64,000 bases of DNA from Glycomyces sambucus (GTDB lineage Bacteria > Actinomycetota > Actinomycetes > Mycobacteriales > Micromonosporaceae). Position numbers and translations under genes: made by a program. Positions within the stretch are counted from its first letter, which is position 1. Each line of letters opens with the position of its first letter. Positions 7,683 to 16,822 of the stretch are shown in pieces. The notes under the pieces are model-generated. The model made no database searches, was not told where the DNA came from, and worked only from the letters and a program-made list of their open reading frames with translations. Location: assembly GCF_900102815.1 (NCBI RefSeq), contig NZ_FNGF01000004.1:1-64000 (forward strand), in the 5' to 3' direction.

Positions 7683-8210
7683 TCAGAGCGGCGGGGCCTC
7701 GCGGCGGCGGTACTCGCGGCCGCCGAGGGTGCGTTCGAGGAGGAGTTCGTCGACGAGTTCGCGGCGGAGCGTCAGCGGGTCGTCGTGGACTTCGGCGAGC
7801 GCGTCGGTGACCTCGGCCTGCGTGTAGACGCGGTCGAACTCGAAGAGCCGTTCGGCGAGGTCGCGCAGGACCGCGACGCGGGTGGCGCGGCGGGTGGGGA
7901 TGACGGTGAGGCGCCCGGCCGTGTAGAGGTGCGCGACGCCCGGGTCGGTGCCCTCGGGCGCGTCGGGGACGGTGGAGCGGGCCGCGGCGGCGGCGTCGCG
8001 GAAGACCCGGGGGTCGGCGCGGAGGCCGCTCTCGGCGGAGGTCACGAGTCCGGCGCGGACGAGCCGCGGGATCGCCTGGTCGGCGCCGGGGTGGTCGCCG
8101 CGGAGCGCGGCGAGGCCGGTGCCGTTGTCGCCGGCGAGGACGATCGCGGCGAAGACGCGGAGCCGGGCGGGGTCGGCGAGGGCCTTGACGATCTCGTGGC
8201 TGGGTTCCAT
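7683..8210 (-). CDS. ArsR-like winged-helix protein with C-terminal DUF2087
   Basis: 175 residues. The N-terminal half (EIVKALADPARLRVFAAIVL) looks like an ArsR-type winged helix. The C-terminal half carries the DUF2087 pattern: RATRVAVLRDLAERLFEFDR, then YTQAEVTDAL and DPLTLRRELVDELLL. DUF2087 is usually found in small regulators of unknown ligand. The start is the ATG at 8210; the same frame stays open for over 900 bases upstream, but that is the shadow of the HAD gene. It ends 4 bp from the convergent HxlR gene. Confidence 0.8.
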   Translation of the reverse strand: MEPSHEIVKALADPARLRVFAAIVLAGDNGTGLAALRGDHPGADQAIPRLVRAGLVTSAESGLRADPRVFRDAAAAARSTVPDAPEGTDPGVAHLYTAGRLTVIPTRRATRVAVLRDLAERLFEFDRVYTQAEVTDALAEVHDDPLTLRRELVDELLLERTLGGREYRRREAPPL

Positions 8211-8251
8211 GGACCCACGATCGCCGCGGGCGCCTGCGGCGTCAAGGAGTT

Positions 8252-8941
8252 TTAGGCCCCGGCGATGGCGCGGAGGCGGTCGAGGGTGACACCGTCGAGC
8301 GTGGTGAGCCGGTGCGCGGGGATCTCCGGGGGCAGGGCGACCTCGCTGGGGACGGCGAAGGCGACGGCCCCGGCGGCCAGCGCGGACTCGGTGCCGGAGC
8401 GGGAGTCCTCGATGACGGCGGCGCGGGTGATGTCGACGCCGAGTTTCGCGGCGGCGGTGAGGTAGGGCTCGGGGTCGGGTTTGCGGGCCTGGACCTCGTC
8501 GCCGCAGATGATGACGTCGAAGTTGGCGGGGTCGAGGGTCCGGAGCAGGACCTCGGTGAGTTCGCGCGCGGTGGAGGTGACCAGGGCGGTGGGGACGCCG
8601 GCGGCGCGGACCTCGAGCAGGAGTTCGCGGGCGCCGGGCTTCCAGTCGACGCCGGCGGCGAAGAGGGTCTTCATGCGGTTGCGCAGCCAGGCGACGTGCT
8701 CGGGGAAGTCCTCGACGGGGAGGCCGAGGTCTTCGAGCAGGAAGATGACGGAGGCGTCCTCGTTGGAGCCGACCATGCGGTCGCGGACCTCGGGGCGGAG
8801 GGTGCCGCCGAGGAGGACGGCGAGTTCTTCGAGGGCGACGTCCCAGCGGGGTTCGGAGTCGAGGAGGGTGCCGTCCATGTCGAAGAGGACGGCCTGCGGG
8901 AACACGTCGTGCGCGGGGGCGGTGTCGGTCTGCTCGGTCAC
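8252..8941 (-). CDS. HAD-family phosphatase (phosphoglycolate phosphatase/beta-phosphoglucomutase-like)
   Basis: 229 residues. All four HAD motifs are present: FDMDGTLLDSE (I, nucleophile and acid/base Asp), VTSTA (II), a Lys in QARKPDPEPY (III) and VIEDSRSGTESALAAG (IV). The helical cap between motifs I and II makes it subclass I. Likely a small cytosolic phosphomonoesterase; the substrate cannot be assigned. It lies 41 bp upstream of the DUF2087 gene on the same strand. Confidence 0.9.
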   Translation of the reverse strand: MTEQTDTAPAHDVFPQAVLFDMDGTLLDSEPRWDVALEELAVLLGGTLRPEVRDRMVGSNEDASVIFLLEDLGLPVEDFPEHVAWLRNRMKTLFAAGVDWKPGARELLLEVRAAGVPTALVTSTARELTEVLLRTLDPANFDVIICGDEVQARKPDPEPYLTAAAKLGVDITRAAVIEDSRSGTESALAAGAVAFAVPSEVALPPEIPAHRLTTLDGVTLDRLRAIAGA

Positions 8942-9013
8942 GCCTAGAACGGTATCGGTGGCGGGCGCGGGCGCGGCCGTTTCGCCCGTTCCGGGCGAGG
9001 AGGCTCACAGCCC

Positions 9014-9571
9014 TCAGGCGAGCCCGGCGCGGTGGTGGCGGCGGCACAGGACGGTGTAGGAGTCCATGTCGCCGACTTCGACGAGGTCGCCGGAGAAGAC
9101 CATGACGCCGTCGCGGGTGCGGGCGTTGTGGGTGCCGCGCTCGCCGCACCAGCAGTTGACGCGGACGGGGAGCTCCTCGACGCGGTCGGCGAGTTCGATG
9201 AGGCGCTGGGAGGCGGGGAAGAGGCGGCCGAGGAAGTCGGTCTTGAGGCCGAAGGCGTAGACGTCGAGGCCGAGGCCGTCGACGGCGTCGGCGAGGTGGT
9301 TGATCTGCTTGGGGGCTTCGAGGAACTGGACCTCGTCGACGACGACGTACGGGGGGCGGAGCGCGGCGAGGTCGTCGTAGATGTCGAAGCCGGGCTTGAC
9401 CTCGCGGGCCTCGTGGGCGAGGCCGAGGCGGCTGGAGACGACGCCTTCGCCGCCGCGGTCCATGGAGGTGTAGACGACGCCCTGCCCGCCGAGGGAGTGG
9501 TGGTACTGGAGGGCGAGCGTGGACTTCCCGGCGTCCATGACGCCGAGGTAGGCGACGAGTTCGTGCGACAT
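9014..9571 (-). CDS. tdk: Thymidine kinase (type II)
   Basis: 185 residues. Salvage phosphorylation of thymidine by ATP. Motifs: P-loop GVMDAGKST (residues 10-18), VVVDEVQFL with the catalytic Glu, the lasso region, and cysteines of the zinc site (CWCG, C-terminal CRRHH). The P-loop differs slightly from the usual GxMFSGKT form but keeps GK(S/T). Start: ATG 9571 behind AGGGGCC; the frame is open for 23 more codons upstream but without a ribosome site. Confidence 0.92.
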   Translation of the reverse strand: MSHELVAYLGVMDAGKSTLALQYHHSLGGQGVVYTSMDRGGEGVVSSRLGLAHEAREVKPGFDIYDDLAALRPPYVVVDEVQFLEAPKQINHLADAVDGLGLDVYAFGLKTDFLGRLFPASQRLIELADRVEELPVRVNCWCGERGTHNARTRDGVMVFSGDLVEVGDMDSYTVLCRRHHRAGLA

Positions 9572-9626
9572 GGCCCCTATGGTGCCGTCCCGGCGGCGCG
9601 GGGGTGAACGGAGTTCCCGGGTCGGT

Positions 9627-9651
9627 GCCCGGCGCCGCACGGGCGCCGGGC
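9627..9651. terminator. Hairpin downstream of metH
   Basis: A perfect 10-bp inverted repeat, GCCCGGCGCC and GGCGCCGGGC, with a 5-base loop, placed 11 bp after the metH stop codon on the minus strand. Probable terminator of metH. Confidence 0.7.
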
Positions 9652-9662
9652 GCTCGCCGGGG

Positions 9663-12600
9663 TCACTTGGCGTTGAAGTAGCTCGCCTGGGGGTGGTGGA
9701 GGACGATCGCGTCGGTGGACTGCTCCGGGTGGAGCTGGTCCCCTTCGGACAGTTCGACCCCGATGCGGTGGGCGCCGAGGAGGTCGACGAGGGTGGCGCG
9801 GTCGGCGAGCTCGGGGCAGGCCGGGTAGCCGAAGGAGTAGCGGCAGCCGCGGAAGTCGACGTCGAGGATGCCCTTGAGGTCGGCGGGGTCGGCGTCGGCG
9901 ACGGTGCCGCCGCCGGGCAGGGTCCACTCGCGGCGCATGCGGCGGTGCCAGTACTCGGCGAGGGACTCGGTGAGCTGCACGGTGAGGCCGTGCACTTCGA
10001 GGTAGTCGCGGTAGGCGTTGGCCGCGAACAGCTCGCCGGTGTACTCGGAGACCTTGGAGCCCAGGGTGACCAGCTGCATGCCGAGGACGTCGAGCTGCTC
10101 GCCGTCCTTGGCGCGGAAGAAGTCCGCGAGGCACAGCCGGCGCCCCTGGCGCTGGCGCGGGAAGGTGAAGCGGGCGCGCTCGGCGTGGCCGTTCTCGTCG
10201 AGGACGACGAGGGTGTTGCCTTCGGCGTAGGCCGGGAAGTAGCCGTAGGCGACCTTCGCTTCGAGGACGTTGTCGGTGGCGAGGCGGTCGAGCCAGTAGC
10301 GCAGGCGCGGGCGGCCCTCGGTCTCGACCAGCTCCTCGTAGGAGGGGCCGTCGCCGCGGGTGGGCTTGAGGCCCCACTGGCCGAGGAAGGTCGCGCGCTC
10401 GTCGAGGAGCGCGGCGTACTCGGAGGTCTGGATGCCCTTGAGGACGCGGGAGCCGAAGAACGGCGGCACCGGGATGTCGACGTCGGTGTCGACGTCGGAG
10501 CGCACGGACGTGTCGTCGAGGTCCGGGAGGGTGTCGGCGACCATCGTGGCCTGCTTGGCGCGCCGCTGGCGGCGCAGGGCGATCTTCGCGTCCTGCTCGG
10601 GGTCGGACATGGGCGTGCCGGTGCGGCGGGCGGTCATGACCTTGTTCATGAGGTCGAGGCCCTCGAAGGCGTCGCGGGCGTAGTGGACCTGGCCGCCTTC
10701 GAACATCTCGCGGAGGTCGTCCTCGACGTAGGCGCGGGTGAGCGCGGCGCCGCCGAGGAGGACCGGCCACCGGGTGTGCATGGAGCGGGCCATCATCTCG
10801 GCGAGGTTGTCCTTCATGATGACCGTGGACTTGACGAGGAGGCCGCTCATGCCGATGACGTCGGCGGAGTGCTCCTCGGCGGCGTCGAGGATGGCGTTGA
10901 TCGGCTGCTTGATGCCGAGGTTGACCACGGTGTAGCCGTTGTTGGACAGGATGATGTCGACGAGGTTCTTGCCGATGTCGTGGACGTCGCCGCGGACGGT
11001 GGCGAGGACGATCGTGCCCTTGTCGGTGGAGTCGGCCTTGTCCATGTGGGGTTCGAGGTGGGCGACGGCGAACTTCATGGCCTCGGCGGACTGGAGGACG
11101 AACGGGAGCTGCATCTGGCCGGAGCCGAAGCGGTCGCCGACGACCTTCATGCCTTCGAGGAGGTGGTCGTTGATGATGTCGAGCGGACGCCTGCCCTCGG
11201 CGAGCGCGGTGTCGAGGTCGGTGTCCATGCCGTTCTTGTCGCCGTCGATGATGCGCTGGGCGAGGCGTTCGCCGAGCGGGAGGGCGGCGAGGGCTTCGGC
11301 GCGGGCCTCCTTGGAGCCGGCGAGGCTGACGCCGTCGAAGATCTCGATGAGCTTCTGGAGCGGGTCGTAGTCCTCGGTGCGGCGGTCGTAGACCATGTCG
11401 AGGGCGACCTGCTTGTGCTCCTCGGGGATCTGCGCCATGGGCAGGATCTTGGAGGCGTGGACGATGGCGCTGGTCAGGCCCGCTTCGACGCATTCGCTGA
11501 GGAACACGGAGTTGAGGACCTGGCGGGCGGCGGGGTTGAGGCCGAAGGAGATGTTGGAGATGCCGAGCGTGAAGTTGACGCCGGGGTAGATCCGGGCGAT
11601 CTCGCGGATGGCCTCGATGGTCTCGACGCCGTCGCGGCGGGTCTCCTCCTGGCCGGTGGAGATGGGGAAGGTGAGGGCATCGACGAAGATGTCCTCGATC
11701 CGCATCCCCCAGGTGCCGGTGAGGTCGTCGATGAGGCGGGCGGCGACGCGCACTTTCCAGTCGCGGTCGCGGGCCTGGCCCTTCTCGTCGATGCAGAGGG
11801 CGACCACGCCCGCGCCGTGCTCGGCGACCAGGGGCATCATGCGCTGGTAGCGGGAGTTCGGGCCGTCGCCGTCCTCGTAGTTGACGGAGTTGACGACGCA
11901 TTTGCCGCCGAGGGCTTCGAGGCCGGCTTCGACCACGTTCGGCTCGGTGGAGTCGAGCATGATCGGGAGCGTGGAGGCGGTGGCGAAGCGGGCGGCGAGG
12001 ACCTTCATGTCCTCGGCGCCGTCGCGGCCGACGTAGTCGACGCACAGGTCGAGGAGGTGGGAACCGCCGCCGGCCTGCTCGCGGGCGATCTCGACGCAGC
12101 GGTCGAAGTCGGCGGCGAGCATGGCGTCGCGGAACGCCCTCGAGCCGTTGGCGTTGGTGCGCTCGCCGACGTTGAGGATCGAGGCGTCCTGGCGGAACGG
12201 CACGTGGTGGTAGGAGGAGGAGACGCCCGGTTCGAGGACGGGGGTGCGGTCCTTGGGCTTGACGAGGTCCTCGGGGGCGCCGTCGGGGGCGGTGAGGCGG
12301 GCGCGGACGGCGCGGATGTGGTCGGGGGTGGTGCCGCAGCAGCCGCCGACGAGGCTGACGCCGAAGTTCGTGACGAACTCCTCGTGGGCGTCGGCGAGCT
12401 CCTCGGGGGTGAGCGGGTAGACCGCGCCGTTCGGGCCGAGGACGGGCAGGCCGGCGTTCGGCATGACCGAGATCGGGACGGGCGAGTGGCGCGAGAGGTA
12501 GCGGATGCTCTCGCTCATCTCGTCGGGCCCGGTGGCGCAGTTGAGGCCGATGAGGTCGATGCCGAGCGCGGCGAGGCTGGTGAGGGCCGCGCCGATCTCG

Positions 12601-13211
12601 CCGCCGACGAGCATCGTGCCGGTGGTCTCGACGGTGACCTGGGCGATGATCGGGACGCGGGTGCCGAGGGCCGCGTTGGCGCGCTTGGCGCCGATGACGG
12701 CGGCCTTCGCCTGGAGGAGGTCCTGGGCGGTCTCGACCAGGAGCGCGTCGGCGCCGCCCTCGATGAGGCCCGCGGAGCACTCCTCGTAGTGGTCGCGCAG
12801 GAGCGCGAACGGCGCGTGGCCGAGCGTGGGCAGGCGGGTGCCGCCGCCCATCGAGCCGAGGACGAAGCGCGGCCACGCGGGCGTGGCGTACTCGTCGGCC
12901 TTGCTGCGGGCGAGGGCGGCGGCGGCGCGGGCGAGCTCGCGGGCGCGGTCCTCGATGCCGTACTCGACCAGGCCGCCGTAGTTGGCGTTGAAGCTGTTGG
13001 TCTCGACGCAGTCGGCGCCGGCCGCGAGGTAGGCGTCGTGGATGCCGAGGACGATGTCGGGGCGGGTCACGCACAGGATGTCGGACAGGCCCTCGTGGCC
13101 GTCGTAGTCCTCCATCGTCGGGTCGAAGGTCTGGAGCATCGTGCCCATGCCCCCGTCGGCGATGACGACGCGGCGCTTCAGGGTTTCGAGGAAAAGACTC
13201 TGCTCAGACAC
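9663..13211 (-). CDS. metH: B12-dependent methionine synthase
   Basis: 1182 residues with the full modular order: homocysteine-binding barrel (VVIADGGMGTM at the start, zinc cysteines in LNCATG and GGCCGTTPDH), folate-binding barrel (NVGERTNANGSRAFR), cobalamin cap and Rossmann domain (VRGDVHDIGKNLVDI with the DxHxxG His that ligates cobalt, then MSGLLVKST), and the AdoMet reactivation domain ending in RYSFGYPACPEL. It transfers the methyl group of methyl-tetrahydrofolate to homocysteine. The start is uncertain: GTG 13211 gives the best N-terminus, with no clear ribosome site; GTG 13259 is an in-frame alternative. No cobalamin riboswitch motif was seen. Confidence 0.96.
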   Translation of the reverse strand: MSEQSLFLETLKRRVVIADGGMGTMLQTFDPTMEDYDGHEGLSDILCVTRPDIVLGIHDAYLAAGADCVETNSFNANYGGLVEYGIEDRARELARAAAALARSKADEYATPAWPRFVLGSMGGGTRLPTLGHAPFALLRDHYEECSAGLIEGGADALLVETAQDLLQAKAAVIGAKRANAALGTRVPIIAQVTVETTGTMLVGGEIGAALTSLAALGIDLIGLNCATGPDEMSESIRYLSRHSPVPISVMPNAGLPVLGPNGAVYPLTPEELADAHEEFVTNFGVSLVGGCCGTTPDHIRAVRARLTAPDGAPEDLVKPKDRTPVLEPGVSSSYHHVPFRQDASILNVGERTNANGSRAFRDAMLAADFDRCVEIAREQAGGGSHLLDLCVDYVGRDGAEDMKVLAARFATASTLPIMLDSTEPNVVEAGLEALGGKCVVNSVNYEDGDGPNSRYQRMMPLVAEHGAGVVALCIDEKGQARDRDWKVRVAARLIDDLTGTWGMRIEDIFVDALTFPISTGQEETRRDGVETIEAIREIARIYPGVNFTLGISNISFGLNPAARQVLNSVFLSECVEAGLTSAIVHASKILPMAQIPEEHKQVALDMVYDRRTEDYDPLQKLIEIFDGVSLAGSKEARAEALAALPLGERLAQRIIDGDKNGMDTDLDTALAEGRRPLDIINDHLLEGMKVVGDRFGSGQMQLPFVLQSAEAMKFAVAHLEPHMDKADSTDKGTIVLATVRGDVHDIGKNLVDIILSNNGYTVVNLGIKQPINAILDAAEEHSADVIGMSGLLVKSTVIMKDNLAEMMARSMHTRWPVLLGGAALTRAYVEDDLREMFEGGQVHYARDAFEGLDLMNKVMTARRTGTPMSDPEQDAKIALRRQRRAKQATMVADTLPDLDDTSVRSDVDTDVDIPVPPFFGSRVLKGIQTSEYAALLDERATFLGQWGLKPTRGDGPSYEELVETEGRPRLRYWLDRLATDNVLEAKVAYGYFPAYAEGNTLVVLDENGHAERARFTFPRQRQGRRLCLADFFRAKDGEQLDVLGMQLVTLGSKVSEYTGELFAANAYRDYLEVHGLTVQLTESLAEYWHRRMRREWTLPGGGTVADADPADLKGILDVDFRGCRYSFGYPACPELADRATLVDLLGAHRIGVELSEGDQLHPEQSTDAIVLHHPQASYFNAK

Positions 13212-13270
13212 GAGGCCAAGGGTACTTGCGGGTGCCGCGGAGTGGGAAGGAGGTTTCACTGGCTGGACAT

Positions 13271-13299
13271 CGAGTACAGCGAAGATCACACCCGGTCAA
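13271..13299 (-). promoter_or_regulatory. Candidate metH promoter
   Basis: Minus-strand TTGACC (13294-13299), a 17-base spacer and TACTCG (13271-13276). It predicts a start near 13264, about 50 bases before GTG 13211. Confidence 0.4.
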
Positions 13300-13311
13300 T
13301 ATGCTGGAGGG

Positions 13312-13461
13312 ATGGTCGTCCTCTTCGTCTTCGTGTGCATGCTCGTCGGCTCGTACTTCGTGTACTGGGCGGTCCGCCAGGGGGTGCGGGACGCCCTCGA
13401 GGACGACGAGAAACGCCGGCTCAAGAAGGCGCGTCCGGGGCGTAGCATCGAGACCGAGTAG
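13312..13461 (+). CDS. Small single-pass membrane peptide, hypothetical
   Basis: 49 residues: a hydrophobic helix at residues 2-22 (VVLFVFVCMLVGSYFVYWAV) followed by a strongly charged tail with KRRLKKARPGR. The start is the ATG at 13312 with GGAGG immediately upstream; the spacing is unusually short (1-2 bases). It sits between metH and the PPOX gene and ends 23 bp before the latter, so the two may be cotranscribed. No recognisable family. The amphipathic charged tail after a clean membrane segment argues for a real gene. Confidence 0.6.
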   Translation: MVVLFVFVCMLVGSYFVYWAVRQGVRDALEDDEKRRLKKARPGRSIETE

Positions 13462-13484
13462 CCCCCGGCCCCGAAGGGACGCGC

Positions 13485-14120
13485 ATGGACACCGTTGACA
13501 GTCGCCTGTGGACCGAGGTGACGGATCCCGCGAAGCTCCGGGAGATCGTCGGCACGCCGATGTCCCGCGCCGCCGAGAAGGAGCGGTTCCGGCTGCACCC
13601 CAGGGACCTCGAGTGGCTGGCCGCCTCCCCCTACGTGGTCGTCGCGACCACCGACGCCGAGGGGAACTGCGACGCCTCCCCCAAGGGCGACCCGCCCGGG
13701 ATCGTCCACGTCCTCGACGACACCACCGTCGCCATCCCCGAGCGCAAGGGCAACCGGCGCGTCGACGGGTACATGAACGTCCTCGCCAACCCCCACGTGG
13801 GCCTGCTGTCGGTCCTGCCGGGCCGGCGCGAGACGCTGCGGATCAACGGGCGCGCCCGGGTGGTCTCGGACGCGCCCTTCTTCGAGGACATGGTCGTCAA
13901 GGGCCACAAGCCGATCCTCGCGCTGGTGGTCGAGATCGACACGATCTTCTACCACTGCGGCAAGGCGTCGATGCGCTCCGGCATCTGGAACCCGGAGACC
14001 TGGGACCCCGACGCGCTGCCCTCGCAGGCGCAACTCGTCAAGGAGACCCAGGTCGTCGCGGAGACCGTCGAGCAGCTCGACGAGTACTACGGCGAGACGT
14101 ACAGGAAGCAGCTCTACTAG
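13485..14120 (+). CDS. Pyridoxamine 5'-phosphate oxidase-family flavoprotein (MSMEG_1061-like)
   Basis: 211 residues. Split-barrel FMN- or F420-binding fold. The core reads LAASPYVVVATTDAEGNCDA, then SPKGDPPGIVHVLDD and IPERKGNRRVDGYMNVLANP, the pattern of the MSMEG_1061 group of general-stress-type flavoproteins. Reaction unknown. Start: ATG 13485 behind GAAGGGACGC. It follows the membrane peptide gene and precedes a hairpin. Confidence 0.85.
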   Translation: MDTVDSRLWTEVTDPAKLREIVGTPMSRAAEKERFRLHPRDLEWLAASPYVVVATTDAEGNCDASPKGDPPGIVHVLDDTTVAIPERKGNRRVDGYMNVLANPHVGLLSVLPGRRETLRINGRARVVSDAPFFEDMVVKGHKPILALVVEIDTIFYHCGKASMRSGIWNPETWDPDALPSQAQLVKETQVVAETVEQLDEYYGETYRKQLY

Positions 14121-14130
14121 CGCCTCCCGC

Positions 14131-14167
14131 CGGGCGGTGCTTCGGGGCGGCCCGCCAGGACCGCCCG
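14131..14167. terminator. Hairpin between convergent genes
   Basis: CGGGCGGT (14131-14138) pairs with ACCGCCCG (14160-14167) around a GC-rich interior. It lies between the PPOX gene and the phenylalanine hydroxylase gene, which converge here. Confidence 0.45.
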
Positions 14168-14190
14168 CTCCGCCGCACGGTGTCGGCCCG

Positions 14191-15078
14191 CTAGGCCGCG
14201 TCCGCCTTCAGCCGCTCGATCGCGTCGTCGTCGCAGTTCTCCCAGAACTCGCCGACGACGTCCTCCAGCCGGTCCATCGAGCCCGCGTCGAACAGCTTGT
14301 CCTGGTAGTGCGTGATGTCGTAGTCGATGGTGCCCATGGTGACCAGGTCGAGCGGCAGGATCGTCATGTCGCGGAACTCGTCGATCTCCCCGTACGAGGA
14401 GCAGATCCCCGCGCCGTACGCCTTGAGCCCGTCGCCCTCGCTGATGACCCCGAACTCCAGGGTGAACCAGAAGACGCGCGAGACGAACTCCAGCGCCTCC
14501 TCCGAGTGCACGCGCCGCGCCGCATCCCCGGCGGCCCGGTACAGGGCCGCGAACCGGGGCGCAGCGAGGGCGTTGGCGTGGCCGATGACCTCGTGGATGA
14601 CGTCCGGTTCGGGCGTGTACAGCGGCACCGAGTGGTGCCGGATGTACTGGGTCGCGTGGAACCTCCCGTCGGCGAGCACGCCGTAGAACTCGCGCAGCGG
14701 CACCAGCCCGGCCGCGGGCATGTAGCTGAAGCCCGTCAGCGGCTCCAGCAGCTCCGAGACCTCGTGGAGCTGCGGGATGTGGTCGGCGGGGAGCTTCAGG
14801 CGCTCCGAGCCGTCCAGGTACTCGCGGGAGGCCAGGGCCTGGTGCTTGATGGCGAGCTCGGCGCTCGCGAGGCGCCAGATCTCGTGTTCGGCGTCGGTGT
14901 AGTCGACCGTCGGCATGGGTAGGCCGGGCTTCCACTCCAGTGCCAGGGCCGCGATGGCGTTGCGCCGGTCGCGGTATTCGGCGTCGGCGAATCCCGGGTG
15001 GGTCTCACCCAGCTCGACGACGACCGTGCCGTCCGCGTCGGTGTTGACCGGCGCGAAGTACTGTCCTTCTTCAAACAT
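14191..15078 (-). CDS. phhA: Phenylalanine 4-monooxygenase (aromatic amino acid hydroxylase)
   Basis: 295 residues, the length of single-domain bacterial enzymes without the ACT regulatory domain. Converts phenylalanine to tyrosine using tetrahydropterin, O2 and Fe(II). Iron ligands are visible: H162 and H167 in VIHEVIGH, and E208 in FWFTLEFGV. The pterin-binding segment SYMPAAGLVPLREFYGVLAD precedes them. Monocistronic, 48 bp downstream of hypX on the same strand. The family also contains tryptophan hydroxylases, so the substrate is probable, not certain. Confidence 0.92.
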   Translation of the reverse strand: MFEEGQYFAPVNTDADGTVVVELGETHPGFADAEYRDRRNAIAALALEWKPGLPMPTVDYTDAEHEIWRLASAELAIKHQALASREYLDGSERLKLPADHIPQLHEVSELLEPLTGFSYMPAAGLVPLREFYGVLADGRFHATQYIRHHSVPLYTPEPDVIHEVIGHANALAAPRFAALYRAAGDAARRVHSEEALEFVSRVFWFTLEFGVISEGDGLKAYGAGICSSYGEIDEFRDMTILPLDLVTMGTIDYDITHYQDKLFDAGSMDRLEDVVGEFWENCDDDAIERLKADAA

Positions 15079-15126
15079 GCCTCCAGTCCACCAGGTGGGA
15101 CGCGGCCTGTCAACGCGGTCGGGACT

Positions 15127-16779
15127 TCAGGCGAACCTGAGTTTCGCGGGCGTCTCGGCCGGGGCCGATTTGCCCAGGAACGCGCGCCGCATCCCGTGGA
15201 AGCCGTGCCGGTCGTCGAACATGTCGCGCGCCATCTCGGCGAGCTCGATCGTCCGGTAGTACGACAGCGGCTTCGACGCGGCCCGGCGCCGCGACTTCGC
15301 CGCGAACATGCGCCCGCGCGTCACCGGGTCGTTGTAGCCGAACGCCACCGCGCGCAGCCAGCGCTGGAACTCCTCCCAGTCGCGGGGCCCGACGGCCCCG
15401 ATGAGGCCCGTGCGGGCGGCCTCGGACGCCGAGATCGGGAGCTTGTCCCCCAAAAGCCGCGCGGCCTGCCGCTCCCCGATCCGGTCGGCGACCGACCAGG
15501 TGTGGAGCTCGGAGCCGAAGATGCCCATGTCGTAGTACGGGTTGAGGACGACGCCGTCGCGGGCGACGGTGACGTCGGCGCACAGCCCGGCCATGACCCC
15601 GCCGGCGCCGGCGTTCGCGGTGAACGCGGCGACGGTGAGCTGGTCGGCGCCGGCGATGGCGACGCAGAGGTCGTCGATGGCGTTGATGTTCGCCCACGCC
15701 TCGGCGGCCGGGTCGGGGGCGGCGTCGATGACGCCGAGGTGGATGCCGTTGGAGAAGGCGTGCTCGGTGCCGGTGAGGACGAGGATGCGGGTGTCCTCGG
15801 CGAGGGCCTTCTCGACCGCCTGGGTGAGGCGGTGGCACTGCTCGGTGTGCATGGCGCCGTTGTAGGAGCGGAGGCGCAGGAACCCGATGTCGCCGTCGCG
15901 GCGGTAGGCCGTCTCGGCGAGCGCGGCGGGCGCCTGCTTGAACGGGGCGTCCTTGGGGTCGACGACCATCGACGCGGGGAGCTTGGGGCCGCGGCGGCGG
16001 TCGAGGGTCGCGGCGTAGCCGACCCAGAGGGTGCCGCAGCCGGTGGCGAAGGCGACGGCCTCGGCGTCGCGGCCGACCACGGTTCCGGGCTCGGCGCCGG
16101 TGTGCTCGTCGGTGGCGGCGGCGTCGAAGAGGCAGTAGCCCTGGCCGTTGAGTTCGGCGGGCGCGCCGGGGGCGCCGTCGGCGGCGGCGATGCGGCGGGC
16201 GAGGTCGGCCGCTGGTGCGCGCCAGTCGAGCGCGAACGCGGGCCGGCGCAGCAGCGGGAGCTCCCCGGTGCCGGGGACGGCGCGGGGGTGCTCGTCGGCG
16301 GGCCGGGGGCGCTCGCCGTTCGCGACCTTGCGGACGACGGCGGCGACGCACTCCATGGCGGCGTCGGCGACCCGGCTGTTGTAGAGCGCGGACTTGGTGA
16401 TGCCCTCGGGCACGTCGAAGGTGAACGAGGCCCAGACCGGGCCCGCGTCCATCTCCTCGACCGCCGAGAGCGCGGTGACGCCCCAGCGGGGGCTGCGGCC
16501 CAGGAGGGCGTGGTCGAGGGAGGAGGGGCCCCGGTCGCCCACCGGGCCGGGGTGCACGATGACGGTGGTCCACCGGCGCCAGACGTCTTCGGGCACGCGG
16601 TGCTTGAGGAACGGGCAGAGGACGAGGTCGGGGTCGACCCGCTCCACCGCCGCGGTCAGGGATTCCGGGGTGTGCGCGGGCGCGAGTTCCACGCCGACGT
16701 CGTGGCCCTGCTCGCGCAGGGCGCACCACACCCGCTGAGTGAGACCGTTGAAACCGGACGCAAGCAGCAGAATCTTCAA
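15127..16779 (-). CDS. hypX: HypX-like protein (formyl-THF hydrolase plus enoyl-CoA hydratase domains)
   Basis: 550 residues with two domains. The N-terminal formyltransferase fold contains HPGPVGDRGPSSLDHALL (about residues 76-93). The C-terminal crotonase fold contains LRSYNGAMHTEQCHRL, which matches the HypX pattern rather than ordinary hydratases. HypX uses formyl-tetrahydrofolate to make CO for the active site of [NiFe]-hydrogenases under aerobic conditions (established for Aquifex and Ralstonia). The start is a TTG at 16779 with GGAG five bases upstream. No hydrogenase structural or hyp gene is visible in the window, so the partner must be elsewhere or the protein has another role. Confidence 0.85.
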   Translation of the reverse strand: MKILLLASGFNGLTQRVWCALREQGHDVGVELAPAHTPESLTAAVERVDPDLVLCPFLKHRVPEDVWRRWTTVIVHPGPVGDRGPSSLDHALLGRSPRWGVTALSAVEEMDAGPVWASFTFDVPEGITKSALYNSRVADAAMECVAAVVRKVANGERPRPADEHPRAVPGTGELPLLRRPAFALDWRAPAADLARRIAAADGAPGAPAELNGQGYCLFDAAATDEHTGAEPGTVVGRDAEAVAFATGCGTLWVGYAATLDRRRGPKLPASMVVDPKDAPFKQAPAALAETAYRRDGDIGFLRLRSYNGAMHTEQCHRLTQAVEKALAEDTRILVLTGTEHAFSNGIHLGVIDAAPDPAAEAWANINAIDDLCVAIAGADQLTVAAFTANAGAGGVMAGLCADVTVARDGVVLNPYYDMGIFGSELHTWSVADRIGERQAARLLGDKLPISASEAARTGLIGAVGPRDWEEFQRWLRAVAFGYNDPVTRGRMFAAKSRRRAASKPLSYYRTIELAEMARDMFDDRHGFHGMRRAFLGKSAPAETPAKLRFA

Positions 16780-16822
16780 TTCGACTCCAGGAGGATGGGG
16801 AGTCGGCCACGCTCAGTAGTTA

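Noticed and set aside
9570-13445. A 1291-codon plus-strand open frame antisense to metH
   Set aside because: The composition (Gly/Val/Glu/Ala-rich, no motif) is that of an antisense shadow; metH is unquestionable on the other strand.
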